Assembly: GCF_041434935.1 (NCBI RefSeq)
Contig: NZ_CP107964.1
Span: 8,539,001-8,603,000 of the forward strand
Origin: Kitasatospora sp. NBC_00374
Lineage (GTDB): Bacteria > Actinomycetota > Actinomycetes > Streptomycetales > Streptomycetaceae
Reading direction: 5' to 3'
Length of the DNA: 64,000 bases
Shown: positions 41,560 through 50,577 of the stretch, piece by piece
Layout: each line of letters starts with the position of its first letter
Numbering within the stretch: position 1 is the first letter of the stretch
The notes under the pieces: generated by a model
The model's input: the letters and a program-made list of their open reading frames with translations, nothing else
What the model was told of the DNA's origin: nothing
The model's database searches: none
Made by a program: the position numbers and the translations under genes

Positions 41560-42654
41560 ATGATCGCAGCCGTGACGCTCCTCTTCCTGGTCGCCCTGGC
41601 CGTCGCTGTCCCGCTTGTCTTCCGGGTGGGCCCTCGCCTGAGGCGGGTCGGCCCGACGCTCTGGACCCGTGCCCGGTTCGACCCGGCCGTCTATGGCCTC
41701 CCACCCCGTGAACAGCTCGACGTGCACCGAGCCGGGCCGCCCCTGCCTGCTTACCGCTCCAAGGAAATACAGGCCATCGCCCACGACGCGTGGGAAGGTC
41801 ACTGGCGGCCAGCGGCCGCCTACGTAAACGCCGCGGGCCAGGAGTGGGACGAACGCTGGTCCCGGCTGGAAGTCCTGCAGCAGATCGCCGACGAGGGCGA
41901 CACCTGGCTGCACGACTGGCTCCGGGCCGAACCGGAGGACTGCACCGCCGCCACCGTCCACGCCCAGGTGCTTGTGCACCGCGCGTGGGCGATACGGGGA
42001 GACGGATACGCGCACAGTGTTCCCGCCGGTCGGATGGCCCGGTTCATGGTTCAGCTGAACGCCGCGATGGAGGCCGCGCGGAAGGCCGCCTCGCTCGCGC
42101 CCGAGGACCCTGGCCCGTGGGTGGTCATGGTCACCGCCGCCCGCGGACTCAGGTATGAGCACGACGAGTTCCGCCCTCTCTGGAAGGGGCTGGTCACGCG
42201 CGCCCCTTACCACTACGCGGGCCACTGTCAGGCCACGGAGTACTGGTGCGCGAAGTGGGCCGGCACAAACAAGCTGATGATGGAGTTCGCCGAACGTGCC
42301 GCGCACGAGGTACCGGCCGGCAGCCCGCTCGCCGGAATCTACCTGCACGCGCTGCACGAGCTCACCCGACGCTCCGGCCTCTCGGCGCTCCCGTCCTCGC
42401 ACGCGGCCAAGGACCTGTTGGAGAGCGTCGCCCGGTCACTGAACCAGGTCCCGAACGGAGACCGGCGTGCGCACCGACCTCGGCACCTACTGGCTCAGTA
42501 TCTGGTCAGGGCACGGCGTTACGACGCTGCACTGGAACAGTTCCGTCTGATCGGTCCCTGGTGCGGCGCGGAGCCGTGGACGAAGGAGCGCGACCCCGTC
42601 GCGGCCTTCGACCTCGCTCGGGGCATCGCCGCGATAAGAGCCCGGCAGAACTGA
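41560..42654 (+). CDS. Membrane-anchored TPR-like (DUF4034-type) protein
   Basis: 364 residues. One N-terminal transmembrane helix (AAVTLLFLVALAVAVPLVFR) is followed by a helical domain whose segments VHAQVLVHRAWAIRGDGYAH, AAMEAARKAASLAPEDPGPW and YWCAKWAGTNKLMMEFAERA resemble the DUF4034 pattern (paired helices like TPR, with Lys-Trp-Gly/Ala near the centre). Members are 250-350 residues and have no known role. The start at 41560 lacks a good binding site. Confidence 0.7.
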   Translation: MIAAVTLLFLVALAVAVPLVFRVGPRLRRVGPTLWTRARFDPAVYGLPPREQLDVHRAGPPLPAYRSKEIQAIAHDAWEGHWRPAAAYVNAAGQEWDERWSRLEVLQQIADEGDTWLHDWLRAEPEDCTAATVHAQVLVHRAWAIRGDGYAHSVPAGRMARFMVQLNAAMEAARKAASLAPEDPGPWVVMVTAARGLRYEHDEFRPLWKGLVTRAPYHYAGHCQATEYWCAKWAGTNKLMMEFAERAAHEVPAGSPLAGIYLHALHELTRRSGLSALPSSHAAKDLLESVARSLNQVPNGDRRAHRPRHLLAQYLVRARRYDAALEQFRLIGPWCGAEPWTKERDPVAAFDLARGIAAIRARQN

Positions 42655-42980
42655 CGCCGTTCACTTTGCATGCCCAGATACGGCAAGGCACAACGATCTG
42701 GGAGAACGAGCGGCAACGGGGGTTTCTGCGAATCCCCATCACCGGAGAGAACGGCGGGATACGGAACCCCCGGGCCGGACCGATGGGCGTGGCGCCCGCG
42801 ACCGGACAATGGCGTGGCAGGGCGCCAGCCGGCGCCGGGGGGCCGGCAACGGCCGCCTGCGGATCAAGTCAGCCAGCTCCAAGACCTAACCCCGAGCCGT
42901 ACCGGCAGATGCGCGACGAACACGGCGCGCGTGAGCACCGCTTGGTGCAGTTCAGCGCCCTGCGGGTCGGCTGGTCCCGG
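42655..42980. other. Gap with no supported gene
   Basis: Nothing with coding character or known motif was found between the membrane-anchored protein and the convergent LysR gene; no clear terminator hairpin was recognised. Confidence 0.4.
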
Positions 42981-43856
42981 TCAGGCTGCCGGGGTGGTCA
43001 GGACGGCCTTGGCCGCCAGCCGGAGATTCCTGATCATCGGATTCGGGTCGCCCTTGCGGCTGACCAGGACGACCTGGCTGGGGGGAGCGCCCTCGACCGG
43101 GACGGTGACGAGGTTGGGACGCAGTGAGCTACGCCGATCGCCGACCGGTAGCACGGCGATCGCCCTGCCACTCGCGATGAGTTCGAGCTTGTCCTCGTAG
43201 CTCTCGATCGTCGGTACGTCGGCCCCGAGGATCCGGTAGGAAGTCCAGTCCGCGGTCTCGAACGCGCACGGCGCCGCCTTCTCGCCGGCCAGTTCTTCCG
43301 CGGTCACCGACGCGCGGCCGGCCAAGGGATGGCCGCGCGGGACCACGAGCATCCGGGGCTCCTCGTACAGCGGGGTGGTGAACACGTCGTCGGCGGCGAG
43401 TGGCAGCGGGGTCCGCGCGATCAGGGCGTCGACGCGCTTGTCTGGCAGCGCCCCGACATCGCGGCAGCTCAGGTAGCGGGTGACGATCTCGGCGTCAGGG
43501 TGACGGCGGCGCAGTTCCCGTACGGCGGCAGTGATCACCAGGTCTTCGACGTAGCCGATGGTGATTCGTTCGGTGTTGGCTTGTTCACGCACGGCCTGCT
43601 CGGCCTGGTGGGCGGCCTGCAGCAGGGCTTGGGCCCGGGGGAGGAACTTCTGGCCGGCCGGAGTGAGCTGGGTGCCCTGGGGTGTGCGGTCCAGCAGTCG
43701 TGCGCCGAGATGCTTCTCGAGCCGTTGGATCTGGCGGCTCAGCGCCGGCTGGGCCACGTGCAGGTCGGCGGCGGCCCGGCCGAAGTGTTGGTGCGCCGCC
43801 ACCACGGTGAAGTAGCGCACCAGCCGTAGTTCCAGGTCCTGTCCGGGATCGTTCAC
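42981..43856 (-). CDS. LysR-family regulator
   Basis: 291 residues from a GTG at 43856, with GGAAG upstream. The N-terminal helix-turn-helix is typical (LRLVRYFTVVAAHQHFGRAA, LHVAQPALSRQIQRLEKHLG), followed by the effector domain (ITIGYVEDLVITAAVRELRR). It is divergent from a quinone-oxidoreductase gene, the usual LysR arrangement, and probably controls it and itself through the 118-base gap. The inducer is likely a substrate or product of that enzyme. Confidence 0.9.
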   Translation of the reverse strand: MNDPGQDLELRLVRYFTVVAAHQHFGRAAADLHVAQPALSRQIQRLEKHLGARLLDRTPQGTQLTPAGQKFLPRAQALLQAAHQAEQAVREQANTERITIGYVEDLVITAAVRELRRRHPDAEIVTRYLSCRDVGALPDKRVDALIARTPLPLAADDVFTTPLYEEPRMLVVPRGHPLAGRASVTAEELAGEKAAPCAFETADWTSYRILGADVPTIESYEDKLELIASGRAIAVLPVGDRRSSLRPNLVTVPVEGAPPSQVVLVSRKGDPNPMIRNLRLAAKAVLTTPAA

Positions 43857-43873
43857 GCTTCCAGCGTACGCGT

Positions 43874-43890
43874 CATGCCGTTTCGGAATG
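43874..43890. promoter_or_regulatory. Candidate LysR-type operator
   Basis: CATTCCG-AAA-CGGCATG on the minus strand: two seven-base half sites with one mismatch, 18 bases upstream of the LysR start and within the divergent promoter region. Confidence 0.4.
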
Positions 43891-43978
43891 ATCAGGTTGC
43901 CGAACAGGTCTTGGACGGCGATGCCGCGGTGGGCCTTGACTTAAGGAGCAACGTTTCCCCAGGAAAGAGACAGACGCG

Positions 43979-44977
43979 ATGAAGGCGATTCAGTTCCACG
44001 AAGCGGGCGGGCCGGAAGTTCTGCAGTATGACGAGGTGCCGGTTCCCGGGATCGGCCCGGGCGAGGTGCTCGTCCGGGTGCACGCGGTGGGCATCAACCC
44101 GCCGGACTGGTACCTGCGTGAGGGGCTGAAGGTCATGCCGGCCGAGATGAGGCCGGCCCTGGAGTTTCCCCTGATCCCCGGAACGGACATGTCGGGCGTG
44201 GTTCAGGCGGTCGCTCCGGACGTGCTGGGGTTTGCCGTCGGTGACGAGGTCTTCGGCATGCTGCGGTTCCCCGGGTTCGACGGCCGGACGTACGCCGAGT
44301 ACGTGGCCGCGCCGGCTTCGGACCTGGCTCACAAGCCGGCCGGTATCGACCACGTGCAGGCGGCTGGGGCGCCGATGGCCGTGCTTACGGCCTGGCAGTA
44401 CCTGGTTGATCTCGGCCACGACGTGCCGTCTCCTTTCACCGGCCAGGTGCACCAGCCGGTGCCGATCACGCCAGGGATGACCGTGCTGGTCAACGGGGCC
44501 GCCGGTGGAGTGGGCCACTTCGCGGTGCAGCTGGCGAAATGGAAGGGGGCACGCGTGATCGGGGTGGCCTCGGGCCGACACGAGCAGTTCCTGCGCAAGC
44601 TCGGCGCTGATGAGTTCATCGACTACACCAGGACGCAGGCCGCGGACGTGGTCAGCGGTGTCGACCTGGTGATCGACACCGTAGGTGGCCCGGACGGCTC
44701 ACGCCTCCTGACCGTGCTCAAGCGCGGCGGCACGATGCTTCCGGTGTTCTTCGCCCAGTACGACCCGGAAGAGACAGCGAGTCTGGGCATCACAGTCTCG
44801 AACATCCAGGTGCGTTCCAACGGCCCCCAGCTCGCCGAGATCGGGCGCCTGTTCGACGAGGGCAAGCTGCAGGTCGGGGTGGACAGCACCTACCCGCTGC
44901 CCGAGGCGGGCAGCGCACACACGCGAGCCGCGCAGGGCCACATCCAAGGCAAGATCGTGCTGACGGTGGTCTCGTGA
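43979..44977 (+). CDS. NADP-dependent quinone oxidoreductase family (MDR) enzyme
   Basis: 332 residues with AGGAAAGAG upstream. The MDR start MKAIQFHEAGGPEVLQYDEV, the PGTDMSGVVQAVAPDVLGF turn, and the NADPH-binding AAGGVGHFAVQLAKWKGARV are present. No zinc ligands are seen, so it is of the quinone-reductase type. It reduces quinones or enones with NADPH. Its stop overlaps the start of the next gene (GTGA), so both are translated together, and it is divergent from the LysR regulator. Confidence 0.88.
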   Translation: MKAIQFHEAGGPEVLQYDEVPVPGIGPGEVLVRVHAVGINPPDWYLREGLKVMPAEMRPALEFPLIPGTDMSGVVQAVAPDVLGFAVGDEVFGMLRFPGFDGRTYAEYVAAPASDLAHKPAGIDHVQAAGAPMAVLTAWQYLVDLGHDVPSPFTGQVHQPVPITPGMTVLVNGAAGGVGHFAVQLAKWKGARVIGVASGRHEQFLRKLGADEFIDYTRTQAADVVSGVDLVIDTVGGPDGSRLLTVLKRGGTMLPVFFAQYDPEETASLGITVSNIQVRSNGPQLAEIGRLFDEGKLQVGVDSTYPLPEAGSAHTRAAQGHIQGKIVLTVVS

Positions 44978-45375
44978 TCGCCGAACTCCAGCAGGCGGTG
45001 GCGAACTACGCCCACGCCCTGGACGAGCTGAATGTGCCCGAGCTGGAGGCGGTCCTGACCGAAGACACCACCTGGACCTTCACGATGCCCGGACAGGGAG
45101 TGCTCGGCCCGGTCGCCGGACGCGCGGCGGTGCTCGACTTCATCCGTGACGGGTACACGGCCCAGACCGGAAGGGTGCGGCACCACCTGGGCAATGTCGT
45201 GGTCACGGCCACGGACGCCGCCACCGCTGAGGTGCGGGCCTATCTGGTGCAGACGAGGAACACCGGCGAGAGCATCCAGATGATCTCGACCGGGGTCTAC
45301 ACGTTCGGCCTGTGCCGGTCCGACGGTGGGTGGCGGATCGCCGAGCTCACCCTGACGCTGGACAACGCCTTTTAG
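44974..45375 (+). CDS. SnoaL/NTF2-like protein
   Basis: 133 residues from a GTG overlapping the previous stop. It has the NTF2-like pattern: AVANYAHALDELNVPELEAV, TEDTTWTFTMPGQG, RAAVLDFIRDGYTAQTGRVR, then long strands and WRIAELTLTLDNAF. It could be an isomerase, hydratase or binding protein for a small molecule that the quinone-reductase-type enzyme also handles. Confidence 0.85.
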   Translation: MIAELQQAVANYAHALDELNVPELEAVLTEDTTWTFTMPGQGVLGPVAGRAAVLDFIRDGYTAQTGRVRHHLGNVVVTATDAATAEVRAYLVQTRNTGESIQMISTGVYTFGLCRSDGGWRIAELTLTLDNAF

Positions 45376-45660
45376 GGCGGGGCTAGGTGTCTTGACCCGC
45401 AGCGGCGCGGTCGCTCGGCACGTCGCCGAACGCGGCGGCGATCTGCTTCGACGTCAGCAGCCAGGAGACCGTCAAGACGTTCGTCGCGTCCTGCATTCTC
45501 GGCAAACCCGGGCTTCGCGACCGCGTTCAGGTTGGTCGTGTATGCCTACCGCCGAGGTCTGGTGCTCTGATGCGGGTCAATGCGGGTCCGCACAGCGGCC
45601 GGCCGTGCGGCATCAAGGTGGTCGCGTGGACGTACGGGTGAAGCGGCCGGACGGCGCCGA
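45376..45660. other. Gap with a small coding-like patch
   Basis: A plus frame near 45450-45500 reads CFDVSSQETVKTFVASCILG, which is protein-like but isolated. No start or family is recognised; probably a remnant. Confidence 0.3.
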
Positions 45661-46566
45661 CTACGACGCTCCGCACGTGGCCAGCGCGGTTCGCGCCAGC
45701 CCGCGCAGCCAGGCGTGGGCGTGGTCGGTGTCGTAGCGCTGATGCCACGACAGGTATATCGGTGCCGACGGCAGTTCGAGCGGGAGGGGGAGCACGACCA
45801 GGCCGAGGTCGGCGACCGCGGACCGCGTGGTGGCCTCGGGGACGCTGATCAGGAGATCGGAGCCGCGCGCGAACTCCAGCGCGGCCGCTTCCGTGGGCGC
45901 GGTCGCCACCACGCGGCGGGTGAGGCCGAGCCGCGCGAGGGCGTCGTCGAGGGCGTTGCCGAGGTTCCCGCGTCGCGAGACGGTGATGTGCTCGGCGGCG
46001 GCGTACCGCTCTGCGGTCACGGCCCTGACGCGGGTGAGGGGATGCCCCTGCCGCACGACGATGACGAGGCGGGTCTCGCCCACGTTCTCGGCACGGATGT
46101 CCGGTGCGCTCGGGCGGTTGGCGTTCGCCTCCAGGTCGACCTCGCCGCGCCGCAACTCGGGGGTGTCGATGCTCGATTCCGCGACGAAGCGCAATCGCAC
46201 GCCCGGCGCCTGTCCGCGTACGGCCGCGAGCAGTGCGGGGCCGCTCAAGGCAACCAGGGAGTCGTGCCAGCGGAGTGTGAACGTGCGCTCCAGCGTTGCC
46301 AGATCTAGTTCACGGCTCGGTGCCAGCACCCCCTGGACCTGGTGCAGCAGCTCGTGCACCTGTTCCCGGACGGCGATCGCGTACGGCGTCGGGGTCATCG
46401 TGCGGCCGGTGCGCACCAGGATCTGATCCCCGGTCGTGCGCCGGATTCGGCCCAGACTCCGGCTCATCGCGGGGGCGGTGACGTGCAGGCGCGCGGCCGC
46501 CCCGGCCACACTTCCCTCCTCCAGCAGCGCGTCGAGCGCGGCGAGCAGGTTCAAATCCAATTGCAT
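45661..46566 (-). CDS. LysR-family regulator
   Basis: 301 residues from the ATG at 46566. HTH: MQLDLNLLAALDALLEEGSV, ARLHVTAPAMSRSLGRIRRT. The effector-binding part follows (LERTFTLRWHDSLVALSGPA). It is divergent from the inositol-phosphatase-like gene, with a 139-base gap that contains an AT-rich stretch (GTTAATTAC) unusual for this DNA. It probably controls the two genes to its right. Confidence 0.9.
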   Translation of the reverse strand: MQLDLNLLAALDALLEEGSVAGAAARLHVTAPAMSRSLGRIRRTTGDQILVRTGRTMTPTPYAIAVREQVHELLHQVQGVLAPSRELDLATLERTFTLRWHDSLVALSGPALLAAVRGQAPGVRLRFVAESSIDTPELRRGEVDLEANANRPSAPDIRAENVGETRLVIVVRQGHPLTRVRAVTAERYAAAEHITVSRRGNLGNALDDALARLGLTRRVVATAPTEAAALEFARGSDLLISVPEATTRSAVADLGLVVLPLPLELPSAPIYLSWHQRYDTDHAHAWLRGLARTALATCGAS

Positions 46567-46705
46567 GTGAGTAATCCTAGCCGTGCCTGACATGCATTTG
46601 AAGTTAATTACGGGGCTGTCTACCGTTGAGGCGAAAGCGCAGGAAGTAACGCGCAGTTCGGCCCTCGACCGGCCTCATCACCCCTCCTCACACGGGAGTA
46701 CCACC

Positions 46706-47524
46706 ATGTCCGAAACGCTTCAGACCACTGACGTCGCCGCCTTGGACGCCGACCTGCTCGCCCAGACCGCGATCGCCGTGCGCGCGGCCGGTTCGGCGCT
46801 GCGCGAGCGCTTCGGCGAGGTGGTCCGCTACCAGACCCGCGAAGAGCTGATGCGCGCGCTCGCCGCCAACGACGACACGGCCCTCGACATCCTGCGCCCC
46901 CGCCTCACGAGCCTGCGCCCGGACGCCGGCTGGGTGGAGGACGAACTGGACGGCGGGGCGCTGCCGCCCGGCGAATGGTGGGTCGTGGATCCGGCCGAAG
47001 GAAACGTCAACCACCTGCACGCCCTTCCGGAGTGGGCGGTCACCGCCACCCTCGTGCGCGACAACCAGCCGGTGCTCACCGCGGTCCACCTGCCGTTGAC
47101 CGGCGAGACCTACACCGCGCTCACCGGCGCGGGCGCCCACCTCGACGGCCGGCCGCTGCACGTCTCCCGGACCGCGGACCTCGGCCTGAGCATCGTGGCC
47201 ACCAGCCAGGCCCGGCCCGACGAGGACGAGAAGGTCGTGCGACGCGTCGGCTCCTCGATCACTGCGATGCTCTTCGACGCGCTCGTCGTCCGCGCCGCCG
47301 TGCCCGCGACCCTGCACCTGCTGAACGTGGCCGCCGGCCGGATCGACGCCTTCTGGCAGTTCGCCGGCGCCCGCGCGGACCTGCTCCCCGGAGCGCTGCT
47401 CGTCACCGAGGCCGGCGGACAGATCTCCGACGCCGAGGGCCGCCCCTGGACCCCGCAGAGCGAAAGCTTCCTGGCCGCCGCGCCCGGCGTCCACGCCGAA
47501 GCCGTCGCCACGCTCTCCCGCTGA
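46706..47524 (+). CDS. Inositol monophosphatase family protein
   Basis: 272 residues from the ATG at 46706, with CGGGAG upstream. It has the general fold (AQTAIAVRAAGSALRERFGE; VVDPAEGNVNHLHALPEWAV; DLLPGALLVTEAGGQISDAE), but the DPxDGT metal site is changed to DPAEGN and the GE(E/D) site is EDELDGG. Metal-dependent phosphatase activity may be altered or lost. It is followed by the NADP-binding gene after 41 bases, as one unit. Confidence 0.8.
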   Translation: MSETLQTTDVAALDADLLAQTAIAVRAAGSALRERFGEVVRYQTREELMRALAANDDTALDILRPRLTSLRPDAGWVEDELDGGALPPGEWWVVDPAEGNVNHLHALPEWAVTATLVRDNQPVLTAVHLPLTGETYTALTGAGAHLDGRPLHVSRTADLGLSIVATSQARPDEDEKVVRRVGSSITAMLFDALVVRAAVPATLHLLNVAAGRIDAFWQFAGARADLLPGALLVTEAGGQISDAEGRPWTPQSESFLAAAPGVHAEAVATLSR

Positions 47525-47565
47525 CCGCGCACCACAACCCGCACCCACGGAAGGACCACATCATC

Positions 47566-48162
47566 ATGACCACGATCGCAGTTCTCGGAAACGGACGCGT
47601 CGGCGGCAACCTGGCCGCGGCCCTCGTCCGGGCAGGGCATGAGGTGACCGTGGCGGACCGCACGCCGGGCGCCGCCGCCGACGCCGCCCGCACAGCCCGC
47701 ATCGTCATCAACGCCACCCCGGGCAACGGCTCGCTGGACCGGCTCGTCGCCCTGCGCGAGGAACTGCGTGACAAGATCCTCGTCGATGTCTCCAACGCCA
47801 CCACCGACGGACCGGACGGACTGCCCGCCGACCTGATCTACCCCGGCTCGAGCCTCGCCGAACAGCTCCAGGAAGCGCTCCCCGAAACGCGCGTCGTCAA
47901 GACACTCAACACCATGCTCTTCCCGGTGATGACCGCACCGGCCACGCTCACCCAGACACCGACCGCGTTCCTCTCCGGCGAGGACCCGCAGGCCAAGCAG
48001 ACCGTCCGTGAACTGCTCATCGACCTCGGCTGGCGCAAGGAGTGGATCACTGATCTCGGCGGGATCCAGACCGCCCGCGCCACGGAGGCCGCGATACTGT
48101 TCGTACCGCACGTGATTCGGTCCAGCGGATTCGTGCCCTTCGCGATCTCGATCGCCCGCTGA
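47566..48162 (+). CDS. NADP-binding reductase, F420-dependent-reductase type
   Basis: 198 residues from the ATG at 47566 with GGAAGGA upstream. The Rossmann start TTIAVLGNGRVGGNLAAALV and RAGHEVTVADR, then VINATPGNGSLDRLVALREE, KILVDVSNA and TRVVKTLNTMLFPVM match the F420-dependent NADP reductase-like family (ProC-like fold). Many members reduce other substrates, so F420 use is not certain. It is co-transcribed with the inositol-phosphatase-like gene. Confidence 0.85.
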   Translation: MTTIAVLGNGRVGGNLAAALVRAGHEVTVADRTPGAAADAARTARIVINATPGNGSLDRLVALREELRDKILVDVSNATTDGPDGLPADLIYPGSSLAEQLQEALPETRVVKTLNTMLFPVMTAPATLTQTPTAFLSGEDPQAKQTVRELLIDLGWRKEWITDLGGIQTARATEAAILFVPHVIRSSGFVPFAISIAR

Positions 48163-48192
48163 TCCGCGCACCGTGCACCGCCGGGGCACGGC

Positions 48193-48466
48193 ATGGCGCA
48201 GACGAAGTTCGACAAGCAGGTGGACGTGGCCGGCCGCGAGACATATGTGATGGTGAAGAAGACCTGCAAGCCCCCGGCGAAGGCCCTGCTGAAGGATCCT
48301 AAGATCCGGGAGATGATGGCCAAGGCCAAGGAGTCCGCACCCGTCATCGGCGTCGGATCGGGCGGCAAGGCGGTCTCCGTCGACCTGGACGCCGACTCCC
48401 CGCACGTCCTGATCTCCGCAGGCGCCGGCGCCGGCAAGTCGACCATCCTGCGCACCATCACCTGCC
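48193..48466 (+). pseudogene. N-terminal part of a Tra/FtsK-SpoIIIE-type DNA translocase
   Basis: From an ATG at 48193: KKTCKPPAKALLKDPKIREM, VIGVGSGGKAVSVDLDADSP, HVLISAGAGAGKSTILRTIT. This is the beginning of the ATPase domain of actinobacterial plasmid-transfer (TraB-like) or FtsK-type proteins, with Walker A GAGAGKS. The family continues for hundreds of residues; here it ends within ten residues of the P-loop. A remnant of an integrated conjugative element. Confidence 0.6.
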
Positions 48467-48604
48467 GGTCTGGCGTCACGTTCTTGATCTCGCCCGGGCA
48501 GAGGGCGCTTCTGGGAATCGTGCTGCGTCGGGGGTTCGGCGCGCGGAGGCCGACGTCGGAGTGCCGAGTTCGCCGAGGAACCTCCAGTTGGCGCCGCCGA
48601 ATCG

Positions 48605-49333
48605 TCAGGGCCGGATGGGGAGGTTGGCCTCCCATCCGTCGAGGAGTCGTTCGAGTCCCAGTTGGAAACCGCGCTCGGCGCTGTCGGCCGCGTGGGGAAG
48701 CTCGGCATCACGAATGACCCGGGCGAGGAGTGGATGGCGCCCGCTCTTGACGACTTTGTCGAGGTAGGGCGCGTGGGCGTCCATCCATTCCTGGATGCCG
48801 ACTCCGGAGCGTCGGACGGCTTCCTGCTGGGCGAGCTCGCCGATGGCGTAGCCGCGGACGAAGGCCTGCAGCGTGTCGACGACGGTGATCATGACGTCGA
48901 TGTCGAAGCCGAGGGGATCGAGGGCGGCGAGTGCGTGTTCGATGGCATCGAGGGAGTTCGGGCCAAGTGATGGGCGCCCTGCCGCGAGGGAGGTCATCCA
49001 GGGATGCCGGTGGATGGTGGCCCGGGAGCGATGGGCCAGTGTCCGCAAGTCGCCGCGCCAGTCGCCGGTGGGGGCAGGCGGGCCGCCGTCTTCGGCCGCT
49101 ACGGCGTCGAGCATGAGGTCGAGCAGGTCGTCCTTGGATGCCAGGTAGCGGTAGAGCGAGGCTGTGCCCGTTCCCAGTTCCTTGGCGACGCGCCGCATGG
49201 ACAGTGCCTCGATGCCCTCGGCGTCGGCGATCGCGATGGCGGCGGCGGTGATCTCCGCCCGGGTGCGCGAGGGCGCGGGGCCTTTCGCGGCCCGCTCCGG
49301 CCGGTTCCAGACCACCGTGTGAGCGTCGTCCAT
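48605..49333 (-). CDS. TetR-family repressor
   Basis: 242 residues from the ATG at 49333, with AGGAGGG upstream. The HTH is clear: RTRAEITAAAIAIADAEGIE, ALSMRRVAKELGTGTASLYR, YLASKDDLLDLMLDAV. The C-terminal domain is of the TetR-C (AcrR/TetR) type (TIHRHPWMTSLAAGRPSLGP). It is divergent from the FAD monooxygenase gene; the gap holds three copies of the same palindromic box, so it should repress both. Confidence 0.92.
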   Translation of the reverse strand: MDDAHTVVWNRPERAAKGPAPSRTRAEITAAAIAIADAEGIEALSMRRVAKELGTGTASLYRYLASKDDLLDLMLDAVAAEDGGPPAPTGDWRGDLRTLAHRSRATIHRHPWMTSLAAGRPSLGPNSLDAIEHALAALDPLGFDIDVMITVVDTLQAFVRGYAIGELAQQEAVRRSGVGIQEWMDAHAPYLDKVVKSGRHPLLARVIRDAELPHAADSAERGFQLGLERLLDGWEANLPIRP

Positions 49334-49348
49334 CGGGTTTCCCTCCTA

Positions 49349-49402
49349 ACTACTGCGCTCACTGTTCGCAGTAGTGCTATCGTGGCGCCATTACTGCGAA
49401 CA
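49349..49402. promoter_or_regulatory. TetR operator cluster
   Basis: Three copies of the box TACTGCG are arranged as inverted pairs: 49349-49357 with 49367-49375 (ACTACTGCG/CGCAGTAGT, nine-base spacer) and 49363-49373 with 49392-49402 (TGTTCGCAGTA/TACTGCGAACA, 18-base spacer). They occupy the divergent promoter region of tetR and the monooxygenase gene. Confidence 0.75.
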
Positions 49403-49443
49403 CTGTACCCGAGTAGAGCGTGTCCAGCCGAAAGGAAACCACC

Positions 49444-50577
49444 ATGACCACTCCCGTCACGATCATCGGCGCCGGGCTCGGCGGCCTGACCCTCGCCCGG
49501 GTCCTGCACCTGCACGGCATCCCCGCGACCATCTACGAAGCCGAGACATCGGCGGACGCCCGCACGCAGGGCGGCCAGCTCGACATCCACGAGTACAACG
49601 GGCAGCTCGCCCTCGAAGCGGCCGGCCTCACCGACGAGTTCCGCGCGATCATCCACGAAGGCGGCGAGGCCCTGCGCGTGCTCGACCAGCACGGCGCGGT
49701 TCTGCTCGACCAGCCCGACGACGGCACGGGCGGGCGCCCCGAGGTGCTCCGCGGAGACCTGCGTCGGATCCTGATCAACTCGCTGCCCGGCGAGATGATC
49801 CAGTGGGGACACAGAGTCAGCAGTGTCCGCCCCCTCGGAGACGGAAGGCACGAGCTGACGTTCGCCGACGGGCCGACCGTGACGACCGGCCTCCTCGTCG
49901 GCGCGGACGGCGCCTGGTCGAGGGTCCGGCCGCTGCTCTCCGACGCGAAGCCCGAGTACGTCGGCACGTCGTTCATCGAGACCTACCTGTACGACGCCGA
50001 CCGGCGCCACCCCGCGGCGGCCAAGGCCACCGGCGACGGTTCCCTGTTCGCCGTCACGACTGGCAAGGGGATCCTCGGCCATCGAGAGGCCGACGCCGTT
50101 CTTCACACCTACGTCGCGCTCAACAAGCCGCAGGAATGGATCGCCGCCGTCCTCGCCAGTCCCGAAACGGCGGCGGCCCAGGTCGCGGCAGAATTCGCCG
50201 GATGGGCGCCTGAACTCACCGCACTCATCACTGACGGGGAGACCGCCCTCGCCCCGCGCCCGATCAGCGCCCTGCCGATCGGCCACCGCTGGGACCGCGT
50301 TCCCGGAGTGACGCTGCTGGGCGATGCCGCCCACCTCATGTCACCGTTCGCCGGGGAGGGCGCCAACCTCGCCATGCTCGACGGCGCCGAACTCGGCAAA
50401 GCCATCGCCGCACATCCCGACGACATCGAAGCCGCCCTTGCAGAGTACGAGCAGGCTCTCTTCGCCCGCAGTGCCCAGTTCGCCGCCGAATCCGACAAGA
50501 ATCACCAGCTCATCTTCGGCGACAACGCCCCCGCCGGCCTGCTCGACCTGCTCACCGACCAGGAACCGACCGAGTGA
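49444..50577 (+). CDS. FAD-dependent monooxygenase (TetX-like)
   Basis: 377 residues from the ATG at 49444, AAAGGAAA upstream. FAD motif VTIIGAGLGGLTLARVLHLH, second FAD motif LLVGADGAWSRVRPLL and the GD motif GVTLLGDAAHLMSPFAGEGA. It is class A flavoprotein monooxygenase, close to the TetX/aromatic hydroxylase group. Controlled by the divergent TetR. It may hydroxylate an aromatic compound or inactivate a drug of the tetracycline kind; the substrate is not shown by sequence. Confidence 0.88.
   Translation: MTTPVTIIGAGLGGLTLARVLHLHGIPATIYEAETSADARTQGGQLDIHEYNGQLALEAAGLTDEFRAIIHEGGEALRVLDQHGAVLLDQPDDGTGGRPEVLRGDLRRILINSLPGEMIQWGHRVSSVRPLGDGRHELTFADGPTVTTGLLVGADGAWSRVRPLLSDAKPEYVGTSFIETYLYDADRRHPAAAKATGDGSLFAVTTGKGILGHREADAVLHTYVALNKPQEWIAAVLASPETAAAQVAAEFAGWAPELTALITDGETALAPRPISALPIGHRWDRVPGVTLLGDAAHLMSPFAGEGANLAMLDGAELGKAIAAHPDDIEAALAEYEQALFARSAQFAAESDKNHQLIFGDNAPAGLLDLLTDQEPTE

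Noticed and set aside
49444..50577. Tetracycline resistance gene tet(X)
   Set aside because: The protein is TetX-like in fold and motifs, but the group includes many aromatic hydroxylases; no drug can be named.
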